Shown piece after piece: positions 8,428-15,596 of a stretch of DNA of 33,906 bases. How positions within the stretch are numbered: position 1 is the first letter of the stretch; every line of letters begins with the position of its first letter. Made by a program: the position numbers and the translations under genes. The notes below the pieces were generated by a model. It had not been told where the DNA came from. It did no database searches and was given only the letters and a program-made list of their open reading frames with translations. Origin of the DNA: Chloroflexi bacterium HGW-Chloroflexi-3 (GTDB lineage Bacteria > Chloroflexota > Anaerolineae > Anaerolineales > Anaerolineaceae); contig PHBX01000031.1 of assembly GCA_002842045.1 (NCBI GenBank), positions 1 through 33,906 of the forward strand. Direction: 5' to 3'.

Positions 8428-8505
8428 AATATATGACAGGGAAGAATAAATTATCAGAAATTGAAAACAACTGCTTCGAAAAACTTTCTCCCTCACTAAT
8501 TTAGG

Positions 8506-8533
8506 TTTACAATCAGAAAATATTGGATAAAAA
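8506..8533 (+). promoter_or_regulatory. Possible promoter of terC
   Basis: TTTACA (8506-8511) and TAAAAA (8528-8533) are 16 bases apart, and a strong ribosome-binding site GGAGGAAAG follows at 8539-8547. The leader would be very short. I looked for a manganese (yybP-ykoY) riboswitch ahead of this TerC gene and do not see one. Confidence 0.3.
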
Positions 8534-8553
8534 ATGCAGGAGGAAAGAAATTA

Positions 8554-9321
8554 ATGGAATGGATATCTGACCCACAAATCTGGATTGCGTTTCTGACACT
8601 GGTTGCCCTCGAGCTGGTGTTAGGTGTTGATAATGTAATCTTTATCTCGATTCTGGCTGGAAAATTACCACTTCAACAACAGTCCAAAGCCCGTCGTACG
8701 GGAATTGCCATGGCGGTCATCAGTCGTATTCTATTATTGCTTTCCCTATCCTGGATCATCGGTTTGACCGACCCGATCTTTACCATATTAAATTTCCATG
8801 TTTCGGGGCGTGATCTGATCCTGTTGATCGGTGGATTATTCCTGATGGGCAAAGCCACCATGGAAATCCATCAGAAACTGGAAGGCGTGGAAGGTCACTC
8901 CTCTACCAAAGTAAAGGCGACTTTTTGGAACGTGATTCTGCAGGTGATGCTGCTGGATGTGGTCTTTTCCCTGGATTCAGTCATTACCGCTGTGGGCATG
9001 GTGGATCATGTAGCCGTCATGATTGCAGCCGTCATCGTAGCAGCTATCGGTATGGTGCTTACAGCGGATGCACTCAGCAATTTTGTGGAAGGACATCCCA
9101 CCGTTAAGATGCTGGCACTTTCCTTCCTGTTGATGATCGGCTTCACCCTGATTGTAGAAAGCCTGCATCAACACATTCCCAAGGGGTATATCTACTTTGC
9201 CATGGGATTTTCGGTGTTTGTGGAGATGCTCAACCTACGCCTTCGCAAAACGGATCGCGAACCTATCAAGTTACATCAACCGTACTTAGCGGAAGAAAAA
9301 TCAGAATCAGCGCACAAGTAG
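8554..9321 (+). CDS. TerC/Alx family integral membrane protein
   Basis: A 255-residue protein with about seven membrane segments and the TerC signatures: ELVLGVDNVIFISIL near residues 20-34 with the conserved Asp in TM1, and DVVFSLDSVITAVG near residues 138-151 with a second conserved Asp. Members are linked to tellurite resistance, manganese export (Alx, MeeF/MeeY) or metalation of exported proteins. The C-terminal tail is charged. The start at 8554 is fixed by an AGGAGGAAAG ribosome-binding site. It is transcribed alone, divergently from the hom operon. The last 15 bases overlap the end of an opposing LRR pseudogene, so anything translated on the opposite strand here is likely dead. Confidence 0.92.
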   Translation: MEWISDPQIWIAFLTLVALELVLGVDNVIFISILAGKLPLQQQSKARRTGIAMAVISRILLLLSLSWIIGLTDPIFTILNFHVSGRDLILLIGGLFLMGKATMEIHQKLEGVEGHSSTKVKATFWNVILQVMLLDVVFSLDSVITAVGMVDHVAVMIAAVIVAAIGMVLTADALSNFVEGHPTVKMLALSFLLMIGFTLIVESLHQHIPKGYIYFAMGFSVFVEMLNLRLRKTDREPIKLHQPYLAEEKSESAHK

Positions 9322-9654
9322 TGGCAGAAAGACATTGAGCATATCCATTTGAGTTGTATACCAGGTTGGAGCTTTGACCCAGAGAAAATCATGAAATGTA
9401 TTTCCTGGAACAGGATAACCATCTGGAACGGTTAAATAATTATAGTCAAGCATTAAAAGAACTATTTTAGTCAAATTTTCTAGTTCTGGTGGGAGGTCTC
9501 CACTGAACCAGTTATGAGAAAGAATCAATCATGTTAAATTGGTTAGATTTCCAAGTTCTGGAGGAATGTTTCCACTGAGTTGGTTTACAGCAAGCTCTAA
9601 TCTTTCCAATTTGATCAGATTTCCAAGTTGAGGGGGAATGTTACTTGGGTTTTT
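9307..9654 (-). pseudogene. Remnant of a plant-type leucine-rich-repeat protein
   Basis: On the minus strand the sequence reads through three LRR units of the form N-x-L-x-G-x-I/L-PPELGNL-x-x-L: one near 9600-9650, one near 9530-9600 and one near 9460-9530. It is interrupted by an in-frame TGA at 9529-9531, in the context NLT-stop-LILSHN, where a Trp codon would fit. After the repeats a C-terminal tail of about 45 residues runs to a stop at 9307. The 5' side is closed by a TAA immediately before the first unit, so the rest of the repeat domain and any signal peptide are missing. PPELGNL repeats of 24 residues belong to the plant-like LRR class, found in some secreted bacterial proteins. A gene fragment is much more likely than a working short protein. 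Confidence 0.8.
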
Positions 9655-10019
9655 TTACCCTCTTAACTTTGAGTATAGCAACATTCATCTTACAGTCAAA
9701 TCAAATCATATTTTTAAATAGAGCTATATAATTACATCTTGGGCTTGTAGGAAAAGAGCCAATCAAAAACTTCACTTTTTATTAATCTACTTCAATGAAG
9801 AAAGAATCCTGTCCATTGGTCAGGATTTTTCTATTCTATTGGCGCGTAAAAGCAGACAAATTTTGTGATATACTGATTTTTGGATGATGATTACATTTCC
9901 ATCAATTCAGATCATCCAATCTAGATTTACTCATTAGTTTTTATAAAGATCAATGATCTTGGGACAAGAGTATAGGATACTATGGCAGCTGAAATTCATT
10001 TTACAAATGTTGCCTACCG
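9655..10019. other. AT-rich intergenic region, no gene seen
   Basis: No open frame of believable content is found. A terminator-like hairpin lies at 9805-9830. An ATG at 9982 opens a short frame that runs into the CPBP remnant out of frame and shows no recognisable protein, so it may be the frameshifted 5' part of that gene. Confidence 0.6.
9805..9830 (+). terminator. Rho-independent terminator-like hairpin
   Basis: AATCCTG (9805-9811) pairs with CAGGATT (9821-9827) around a nine-base loop and is followed by a T-rich tract. It could also work on the minus strand, where an AATCCTG/CAGGATT stem is followed by CTTT. No intact gene lies directly upstream on either strand. Confidence 0.55.
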
Positions 10020-10652
10020 ATTCAAAATGATGCTGATGGTGTTGAATCATCATTTTTTTGGGGATACACCAAGATTTATATTCGCGATTTTGCCCTGGTT
10101 CTGCTGGTCATCACTGCCATGTGGCTGGTTAAACGCAAGCGAGTAGCCTTTTTCCTCACCCGCGGCGATTGGCAGGCTCCTGTTGAGCCGGTCAAGTGGC
10201 TGGGAATCAAAACCGGAGAATCCTGGAAAGTGTTTGGCTGAATATTTGGGTTAACCGCCATGCTGGCGGTCGCACTCCCCACTCTTCTGAGCATGACCAT
10301 TACAAAAGAGCAGCTGGTAAAAGCGATTCCCCTCCTTCCGGCAGCCCTTCTATTTGCAGCCATCAATGCCTTCAATGAGGAGATGTACTATCGCGCCCCC
10401 ATGCTGTCCACATTGCCTAGGGTAATCGGTAAGCATCAAGCAATGATGTTCAACGCCATCTTTTTTGGTCTGGCGCACTTCCTGTATGGATCTCCGCCAG
10501 GGATCATAGGGGCTGCCATGACCGGATTTCTGGCCTGGTTAATCTGCAAGAGTATGCTTGAGACCAAAGGATTAACCTGGCCGTGGTTGATACACTTCCT
10601 GCCGGATGCGATGATCTTCTTCTCGTATATGTTGTTGTTTGTAAGGGGTTGA
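10020..10652 (+). pseudogene. Broken CPBP-family intramembrane protease
   Basis: One frame reads FFWGYTKIYIRDFALVLLVI near 10053-10110, then KRKRVAFFLTRG, then KWLGI up to a TGA at 10239-10241. It continues in the same frame from 10242 to 10652 with the CPBP (CAAX protease and bacteriocin-processing) motifs: EEMYYR with the catalytic glutamates (10378-10395) and FGLAHFLYG with the metal-type His (about 10467-10493). The TGA sits in VFG-stop-IFGL where TGG (Trp) would be natural, so a single base change has split the gene. The N-terminal 60 or more residues are lost or out of frame. The downstream half could start at ATG 10260 (130 residues) but would lack half the membrane core and has no ribosome-binding site. 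Confidence 0.78.
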
Positions 10653-10729
10653 ACACCAGAAGGCGACTGGAATTGAGGTCATAACTCCAATTCGGGATAT
10701 TGCAAAGTAGATCTCCCCTGAATTTTCGC

Positions 10730-10758
10730 TTGACGGATCGTGGATCATCCGGTAAACT
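10730..10758 (+). promoter_or_regulatory. Promoter of the methionine leader/cystathionine gamma-synthase/aspartokinase operon
   Basis: TTGACG (10730-10735) and TAAACT (10753-10758) are separated by exactly 17 bases, a good sigma-70-type match. Transcription would begin near 10765-10767, almost exactly at the ATG of the Met-rich leader frame, so the leader mRNA may be leaderless. Confidence 0.65.
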
Positions 10759-10766
10759 CAAGCGCA

Positions 10767-10886
10767 ATGAATGTAACGAATCCTGTCAACCAGTTATCCT
10801 CTAGCCGTGTCTCATCATGGATGATCGTGATGTTGATGTCATGCGGACATATCAGGGCAGCTGCCAGACAGGTGAGCGCTATTTAG
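10767..10886 (+). CDS. Candidate Met-rich leader peptide (39 codons)
   Basis: An open frame starts at ATG 10767, two bases or less after the predicted transcription start, and ends at TAG 10884-10886. Codons 18-24 read W-M-I-V-M-L-M: three of six codons from 19 to 24 are ATG (10821, 10830, 10836), just ahead of a terminator/antiterminator pair in front of methionine-pathway genes. That is the layout of ribosome-mediated attenuators such as trp, his and thr. A ribosome paused at the Met codons would leave the antiterminator arm at 10855-10861 free, while a ribosome reaching the stop codon would have crossed and masked it. There is no ribosome-binding site, so initiation would have to be leaderless. 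The coding status is inferred from layout only; a chance frame cannot be excluded. Confidence 0.5.
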   Translation: MNVTNPVNQLSSSRVSSWMIVMLMSCGHIRAAARQVSAI

Positions 10887-10931
10887 CGTCTCATTCTATT
10901 ATTTCACAACAGGCTGCCCAAACCGGGCAGC
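10855..10931 (+). promoter_or_regulatory. Antiterminator/terminator switch in the leader
   Basis: GGGCAGC at 10855-10861 is identical to the 3' arm of the terminator (10925-10931), so it can pair instead with the terminator's 5' arm GCTGCCC (10913-10919). The two pairings are mutually exclusive. The upstream arm is also part of a palindrome (GGCAGCTGCC, 10856-10865). No SAM-I, SAM-II or T-box consensus is visible in the leader. Confidence 0.6.
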
Positions 10932-10939
10932 TTTTTTTT
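10913..10939 (+). terminator. Rho-independent terminator in the leader of the cystathionine gamma-synthase gene
   Basis: A perfect seven-base-pair stem GCTGCCC (10913-10919) / GGGCAGC (10925-10931) with loop AAACC is followed by eight T residues (10932-10939). It ends only 16 bases before the ATG of the downstream gene, so it must be regulatory or that gene would not be expressed from the promoter at 10730. Confidence 0.88.
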
Positions 10940-10955
10940 CGTTAAGGAGCGAACC

Positions 10956-12176
10956 ATGACCGATGACATAAGCAACTTTCACACATCTGCATCCACCCGC
11001 AGCGTGCACGCCGGGGAACGACGCCAGAAACCTTATCACTCCCTGATTGACCCGATTGTGCCCACCTCCACCTATGTATTTGATAGCTACGAGGATATCT
11101 GTCAATTCACTCAGGATAAAAACAACGCTGCGCCAACTGATCGCCTGGAATATGGTCGCTATGGCAACCCCACGGTGCGGGCAGTCGAGCAGCGTCTGGC
11201 AGCTCTGGAAGGTGGTGAGGAAGCCTTGTTGTTTTCCTCCGGGATGGCGGCGGTCACCACGACCTTACTGACATTCCTGAAAGCTGGGGATCACATCATC
11301 TATACCGATGATATCTACCGCAAAACACGCGAGTTTGGGCAGAATTTCCTGCAGCGCTTTGGGGTGGAAAGCACGGTGGTGGCGATGGGGGATTACGATG
11401 CCTTGGAAGCAGCCATCCGCAGCAACACGCGACTGATCCTTTCAGAGACGCCCACCAATCCTTACCTACGCGTAGTGGATTGTGAGAAGTTGGTGGATAT
11501 TGCCAGAAAGCTTGGGCTTTTGACGATCATCGATGCCACCTTTGCAACGCCGATCAATCTCAGACCCCTGGAATATGGTGTGGATCTGGTGATTCATTCC
11601 GGTACCAAATACCTGGGAGGGCATCATGATCTGCTCTCCGGGGTGGTAGTGGGACGAAAAGAATTGGTTGATCCCATCCGTGAGCATGTCAACCTGATGG
11701 GTGCGGTGGCGGATCCGCACAACGCCTACTTATTACTGCGGGGATTGAAAACGCTGGGCTTGCGGGTGCGGCATCAAAATCAGGCGGCATTGAAACTGGC
11801 TGAATATCTACTCACCCAACCACTGATAGAGCAGGTTTATTACCCAGGCTTGAGCAATCATCCCGATCATGAAATCGCCAAAAGGCAGATGTCCGGCTTC
11901 GGTGGTGTGGTTTCCTTCACCCTCAAGGCTGATCTGGAGCAGACCGCCAGATTTCTGGATCGTCTCCAAATCCCTTTCATCACCCCATCGCTGGGTGGTG
12001 CGGAAAGCCTGGTCAGTCAACCGGCATTGCTCTCCTACTACTCCATCAGTGCTGAAGATCGGGCCGCCTGGGGAATCAAGGACAATTTGGTGCGCTACGC
12101 ATTGGGGATTGAGGATGCCGAGGATTTGATTGCCGATTTACAGCAGGCTTTTGACTGGTTGCAAGAACAAATTTAA
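10956..12176 (+). CDS. Cystathionine gamma-synthase, plant-like type (PLP enzyme)
   Basis: A 406-residue PLP enzyme of the Cys/Met metabolism family. It has STRSVHAGE at the N terminus, YGRYGNPT (about residues 68-75), SSGMAAV (about 95-101), the Lys that binds PLP in HSGTKYLGGH (about 211-220), and a C-terminal block with FGGVVSF, GGAESLVSQPA and GIKDNLVR. The fit is closer to plant cystathionine gamma-synthase than to E. coli MetB as I remember them; plant enzymes use O-phosphohomoserine, bacterial ones acyl-homoserines. It would join cysteine to activated homoserine on the way to methionine. AAGGAG lies seven bases before the ATG. Aspartokinase follows after 20 bases, and the leader upstream contains a terminator switch. 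Related lyases (MetC, methionine gamma-lyase) are less likely alternatives. Confidence 0.85.
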   Translation: MTDDISNFHTSASTRSVHAGERRQKPYHSLIDPIVPTSTYVFDSYEDICQFTQDKNNAAPTDRLEYGRYGNPTVRAVEQRLAALEGGEEALLFSSGMAAVTTTLLTFLKAGDHIIYTDDIYRKTREFGQNFLQRFGVESTVVAMGDYDALEAAIRSNTRLILSETPTNPYLRVVDCEKLVDIARKLGLLTIIDATFATPINLRPLEYGVDLVIHSGTKYLGGHHDLLSGVVVGRKELVDPIREHVNLMGAVADPHNAYLLLRGLKTLGLRVRHQNQAALKLAEYLLTQPLIEQVYYPGLSNHPDHEIAKRQMSGFGGVVSFTLKADLEQTARFLDRLQIPFITPSLGGAESLVSQPALLSYYSISAEDRAAWGIKDNLVRYALGIEDAEDLIADLQQAFDWLQEQI

Positions 12177-12196
12177 AGGAAGAGAAGGCGAGTTCA

Positions 12197-13648
12197 ATGG
12201 CTAAAACTAACACGCTGGTGATGAAATTTGGCGGTACCTCAGTGGGCAGCCTGGAGGGATTGGCGCAGGTGGTAAAGATAGTGCGTCAGGCAACCCGGGA
12301 TTGGCGACAGGTGGTGGTGGTTTCTTCTGCGTTTTCAAAAGTGACCGATGCCTTGTTTGAGAGTGCCCAGCAGGCTGCGCAGGGAAACCAGGTTCCATTT
12401 GCACAAACACTGGCTATGCTCACCAAACGCCATCACCAGGCTTTACAGCATTTTGCACCCACCGATAAGGCTCAGGTATTGGAAGAATTGGATGTACTCA
12501 TTCAAAATTTCCAGAATCTGGTACAGGCAATTGGTGTGCTGGGGGAAGGCACTCCGCGAGCGCTGGATGCTGTGGTTGGGTTGGGAGAATGCCTGGCGGT
12601 GCGAGTGATCGCGGCTATTCTGAGCAGTCAGGGAATACCAGCCCAGGCAGTGGATGCTACCCAATTAATTGTCAGCGATAATCAGTTTCAGGCATCTGTT
12701 CCACTGATGCGACCCACACAGGAAACGGCCAATCAGGTATTGGTGCCATTGTTTAAACAGGGTTTGGTTCCGGTGGTGACGGGCTTTATCGCTGCCACCG
12801 CTGAAGGTATTCCAACCACATTGGGACGTGGCGGGTCGGATTATTCCGCTGCCATTCTCGGAGTTGTGCTGGATGCTGATGAAATCTGGATCTGGACGGA
12901 TGTGGATGGGGTCATGACCGCTGATCCGCGCCTGGCAAAGGATGCACGCACCATTCCGGAGTTATCCTACCGCGAAGTCTCTGAGCTGGCTTATTTTGGG
13001 GCGCGGGTATTACACCCCAAAACCATTCGTCCGGTGGTGGAAGCCGGAAAAATACTCAAAGTTCTGAACACCTTCAACCCATCCCATCCAGGCACGATCA
13101 TCACGGATGATTTATCGGAGATCGATCTTCGAAATGAAAATGGGCAGCAGGGAGGGATCATCAAGGCCGTTACAGCAGTACGCGGGGTGCAATTGATCAC
13201 TGTTGAGGGGCGCGGTATGCTGGGGGTACCGGGCGTGGCGGCAAGGATCTTCAGCGCAGTGGCGACCACCGGGGCAACGGTGCCCTTCATCACTGAGGCA
13301 TCTTCGGAGCAGTCGTTGTGTTTTGCAGTTCCAGCAGACATGTCTGATGCTGTGTTGACTGTTCTTGAAAAATCACTGGCGCACGAGATTGAGAACCGCA
13401 ATATTGACCGGGTGTGGGTCAGTGAAGAGGTGGTGATTGTTACAGCCGTCTGCCCTCAGATGCGTTACCGCTGGGGCGTGGCGGGCAAAATTTTCACAGC
13501 ACTGGCGGAGAGTAAGGTGAACGTGCTGGCAATTGCACATGGTTCTTCAGAAGTGTCGATCAGCCTGGTGGTCAACGTCAGTGATCTGGAGACAACCATT
13601 CAGGCTTTGCATCAATTGACAATTAATGGACAGGCACTCGCAGGCTGA
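12197..13648 (+). CDS. Aspartate kinase
   Basis: A 483-residue monofunctional aspartokinase that phosphorylates aspartate, the first step toward lysine, threonine and methionine. The N terminus has the nucleotide/substrate motif VMKFGGTSVGS (about residues 8-18), GRGGSDYSA is near residues 212-220, and TDVDGVMTADPR is near 235-246. The last 160 or so residues hold two ACT domains for feedback control, with GVPGVAARIF and VNVLAIAHGSSEVSISLVV in them. It resembles the long ThrA/LysC-III group. A purine-rich GAAGGCGAG lies ahead of the ATG. It shares the leader-controlled transcript of the cystathionine gamma-synthase gene, which suggests this isozyme serves methionine/homoserine supply. A mutated copy of its last 30 or so codons lies at 22879-22998. 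Confidence 0.94.
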   Translation: MAKTNTLVMKFGGTSVGSLEGLAQVVKIVRQATRDWRQVVVVSSAFSKVTDALFESAQQAAQGNQVPFAQTLAMLTKRHHQALQHFAPTDKAQVLEELDVLIQNFQNLVQAIGVLGEGTPRALDAVVGLGECLAVRVIAAILSSQGIPAQAVDATQLIVSDNQFQASVPLMRPTQETANQVLVPLFKQGLVPVVTGFIAATAEGIPTTLGRGGSDYSAAILGVVLDADEIWIWTDVDGVMTADPRLAKDARTIPELSYREVSELAYFGARVLHPKTIRPVVEAGKILKVLNTFNPSHPGTIITDDLSEIDLRNENGQQGGIIKAVTAVRGVQLITVEGRGMLGVPGVAARIFSAVATTGATVPFITEASSEQSLCFAVPADMSDAVLTVLEKSLAHEIENRNIDRVWVSEEVVIVTAVCPQMRYRWGVAGKIFTALAESKVNVLAIAHGSSEVSISLVVNVSDLETTIQALHQLTINGQALAG

Positions 13649-13954
13649 TAAATTGCATATATTGACAAAAAATTTAGCCGAGTAATTCAAATGCCTTTGT
13701 TATTTAGCAGAAATCAGCCAAAATCAAAAGTATGTTCATCCTGACAATTGGTTCTGTTCATAATTAATTGTTGTTTAGATATGGCGAATAATTGACGCTT
13801 TGCTGCATAAATAATCATTTCAACAATTAGTCAATGATTGTAACAACTATATTACAAAAAAAGTTAACAATTTGTTAACTAATCCGGTTTTGTATCATTA
13901 TAATAGTAATATCTCAACAATTTCAACGAAAAACCCCCTGTGAACGGATAAACG
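13649..13954. other. AT-rich regulatory region ahead of the PTS operon
   Basis: No gene or clear terminator for the aspartokinase transcript is seen. The region holds several TTGTT/AACAA-type motifs (near 13766, 13821, 13838) and ends in the promoter/palindrome described separately. A weak TTGACA at 13658-13663 has no good partner. Confidence 0.6.
13863..13904 (+). promoter_or_regulatory. Promoter with overlapping palindromic operator for the PTS operon
   Basis: GTTAACAATTTGTTAAC at 13863-13879 is a perfect palindrome around one central base. A consensus -10 element TATAAT lies at 13899-13904, with a weak -35 (TTAACT, 13875-13880) 18 bases upstream inside the palindrome. This is the arrangement expected for a regulator acting at the promoter of the downstream PRD regulator and PTS genes; catabolite control or self-regulation are both possible. 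Confidence 0.55.
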
Positions 13955-15523
13955 ATGTCTCAAATCACTACGCGTCAACGTGATTTAATACAAATATTAA
14001 CTAATTCAAATGATAACATCGGAATTTCCACGTTAGCAGATTATTTGGGTCTATCTCCTCGACAGGTGCAGTACGATCTGGTGCAAATCCGCCCCTGGTT
14101 GGGAAAACGGGGGATCACTCTGGTCATGAAACCTGGAGTGGGTGTGCAATTGGGAATCAGCGAAGTACAGAAAACACAGATCACAACAGAATTGCTTCAT
14201 TCCACCAAAATCCAACTGGTGTTGACTCCTCAACAGCGGCAGCAATTGATACTCTTTTTGTTCCTTACCTCGGATGAAGCCATTATCCTCAACCATCTTA
14301 CATATGTTCTTCAGGTATCGCGAACGACGATCCTTAAAGATCTGGAATTTATTGAGATATGGTTTCAACAACGCGAAATACGATTTTTGCGAAAACCAAA
14401 TTTCGGGTTTCAAATTGATTGTAGTGAAAAACAACGTCGTGAGTCTCTGGCACTGTTTCTGTGGGGAAACAGTGAAGATTTTGAATCTCCGCTCTTTCAA
14501 ATGTCGCATTTGGATGGATTGTGGTTTGCTTTTCAAGATGATGTCGAAAAGCTAGAAATTCTGGCAAATACAAATTCGATCTTGAAAGAATTCAACACCC
14601 GACGAGTCATCAGACGGGTAACTTTTGCAGAGGCACAACTGGGCGGTCGTTTTACAGATGACGCCGTCTTATATTTATCCCTGGTGTTTGCCATTCAAGC
14701 GTACCGGGTAAATCAAAAAAAATATCTGGATTTTCCTGAAAATGAGGTTAAATGGGTAAAAGAACGTCCAGTTTGGGTGACTGCCAGACAAATTTCAAAA
14801 AAACTGATAACCGATCCTTACTTTGAGTGGACAGATACAGAAATTGCGTATATTGCGATGCAGCTTATTTCTGTTCCCAGAAATGAGCGTTGGCCAGGTG
14901 ATCTGGATGCCGGAATTCAGCTAAACCAGATCATAGATCAGCTAATGGAAATAATTGCAGACAGAAACGGTCATCCTCATCTCCTCAATGACCCTGTGCT
15001 GCGAGAAGGTATTGTCATCCACACCATCCCGGCATTGTTTCGAAAAAAATTTCAACTATTGTACCCTTTCCAATCGAATTACCACACGGAAAGGCAAATG
15101 GAAACCCTGGATATGGAAACCGCACAAGAAATTATCACGCGGATTTCCGAGCAATTTAACATCCAGCCACCGCTCGAAGAGATCGAAAATATTGCCTTGT
15201 TAATCAGAGCAGCGGTCATTCGTGATCGTTCCAATCATATCGGAAAAGTGATCGTAGTATGCCCGAGTGGAATGGCCACTGCCCAGCTTTTGATCGCACG
15301 CCTACGGGCTCATTTTCCGCGGCTGAATAAGTTGGAAGTGGTATCCATGCGGGATGTCATGCAAAAACAAACCCTGGATGCTAATCTGATCATAACTACC
15401 ATTCCCTTTTCCTTGCCCAAACACAACAATATCACTATTTTACAGGTACACCCCCTCTTGCTGCCCGAAGACATCGAAAAAATTACCCGCTTTCTTAATA
15501 ATTTAGCCAGTAGTGGATTGTAA
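13955..15523 (+). CDS. BglG/MtlR-family PRD transcriptional regulator
   Basis: A 522-residue regulator of sugar-alcohol PTS operons. An N-terminal helix-turn-helix (about residues 1-60, with IGISTLADYLGLSPRQVQYDL) is followed by a second HTH-like region (about 90-160), PRD domains (about 210-400, with conserved His in VIHTIPALFR), and a PTS EIIB-like domain with the phospho-Cys in VCPSGMATAQLL at Cys436. It ends there, so the EIIA-like domain found at the C terminus of many MtlR proteins is missing. Activity would be set by phosphorylation from the HPr-EI and EII proteins encoded downstream. The gene lies directly upstream of EIIC with a 73-base gap, in line with local control. The ATG has only a weak ribosome-binding site. 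Confidence 0.88.
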   Translation: MSQITTRQRDLIQILTNSNDNIGISTLADYLGLSPRQVQYDLVQIRPWLGKRGITLVMKPGVGVQLGISEVQKTQITTELLHSTKIQLVLTPQQRQQLILFLFLTSDEAIILNHLTYVLQVSRTTILKDLEFIEIWFQQREIRFLRKPNFGFQIDCSEKQRRESLALFLWGNSEDFESPLFQMSHLDGLWFAFQDDVEKLEILANTNSILKEFNTRRVIRRVTFAEAQLGGRFTDDAVLYLSLVFAIQAYRVNQKKYLDFPENEVKWVKERPVWVTARQISKKLITDPYFEWTDTEIAYIAMQLISVPRNERWPGDLDAGIQLNQIIDQLMEIIADRNGHPHLLNDPVLREGIVIHTIPALFRKKFQLLYPFQSNYHTERQMETLDMETAQEIITRISEQFNIQPPLEEIENIALLIRAAVIRDRSNHIGKVIVVCPSGMATAQLLIARLRAHFPRLNKLEVVSMRDVMQKQTLDANLIITTIPFSLPKHNNITILQVHPLLLPEDIEKITRFLNNLASSGL

Positions 15524-15596
15524 TGTGCCGACAATTACATCCTTACCAAGATTCACATAATCGTTTATATATCAAAATTTGAAAGGAGAAAAATCA

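Noticed and set aside
8380..8553. Manganese riboswitch upstream of terC
   Set aside because: The space is too short after the promoter and the conserved loops are not visible.
9529..9531. Selenocysteine at the LRR TGA or at the CPBP TGA (10239)
   Set aside because: Neither position is a Cys site in its family, neither is a redox protein, and I saw no SECIS-like stem at the right distance.
9982..10160. Separate small gene starting at ATG 9982
   Set aside because: It shows no protein-like pattern after the first 30 codons and overlaps the clear CPBP frame.
9529..10241. UGA read as tryptophan in this organism
   Set aside because: Two TGA codons stand at likely Trp positions, but both are in truncated genes, and intact genes (asd, the methyltransferase, transketolase subunit A) end at TGA.
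10767..10955. SAM riboswitch or T-box ahead of the cystathionine gamma-synthase gene
   Set aside because: I could not find the SAM-I core, SAM-II motifs or the T-box sequence; the leader is better explained by a short Met-rich frame and competing stems.
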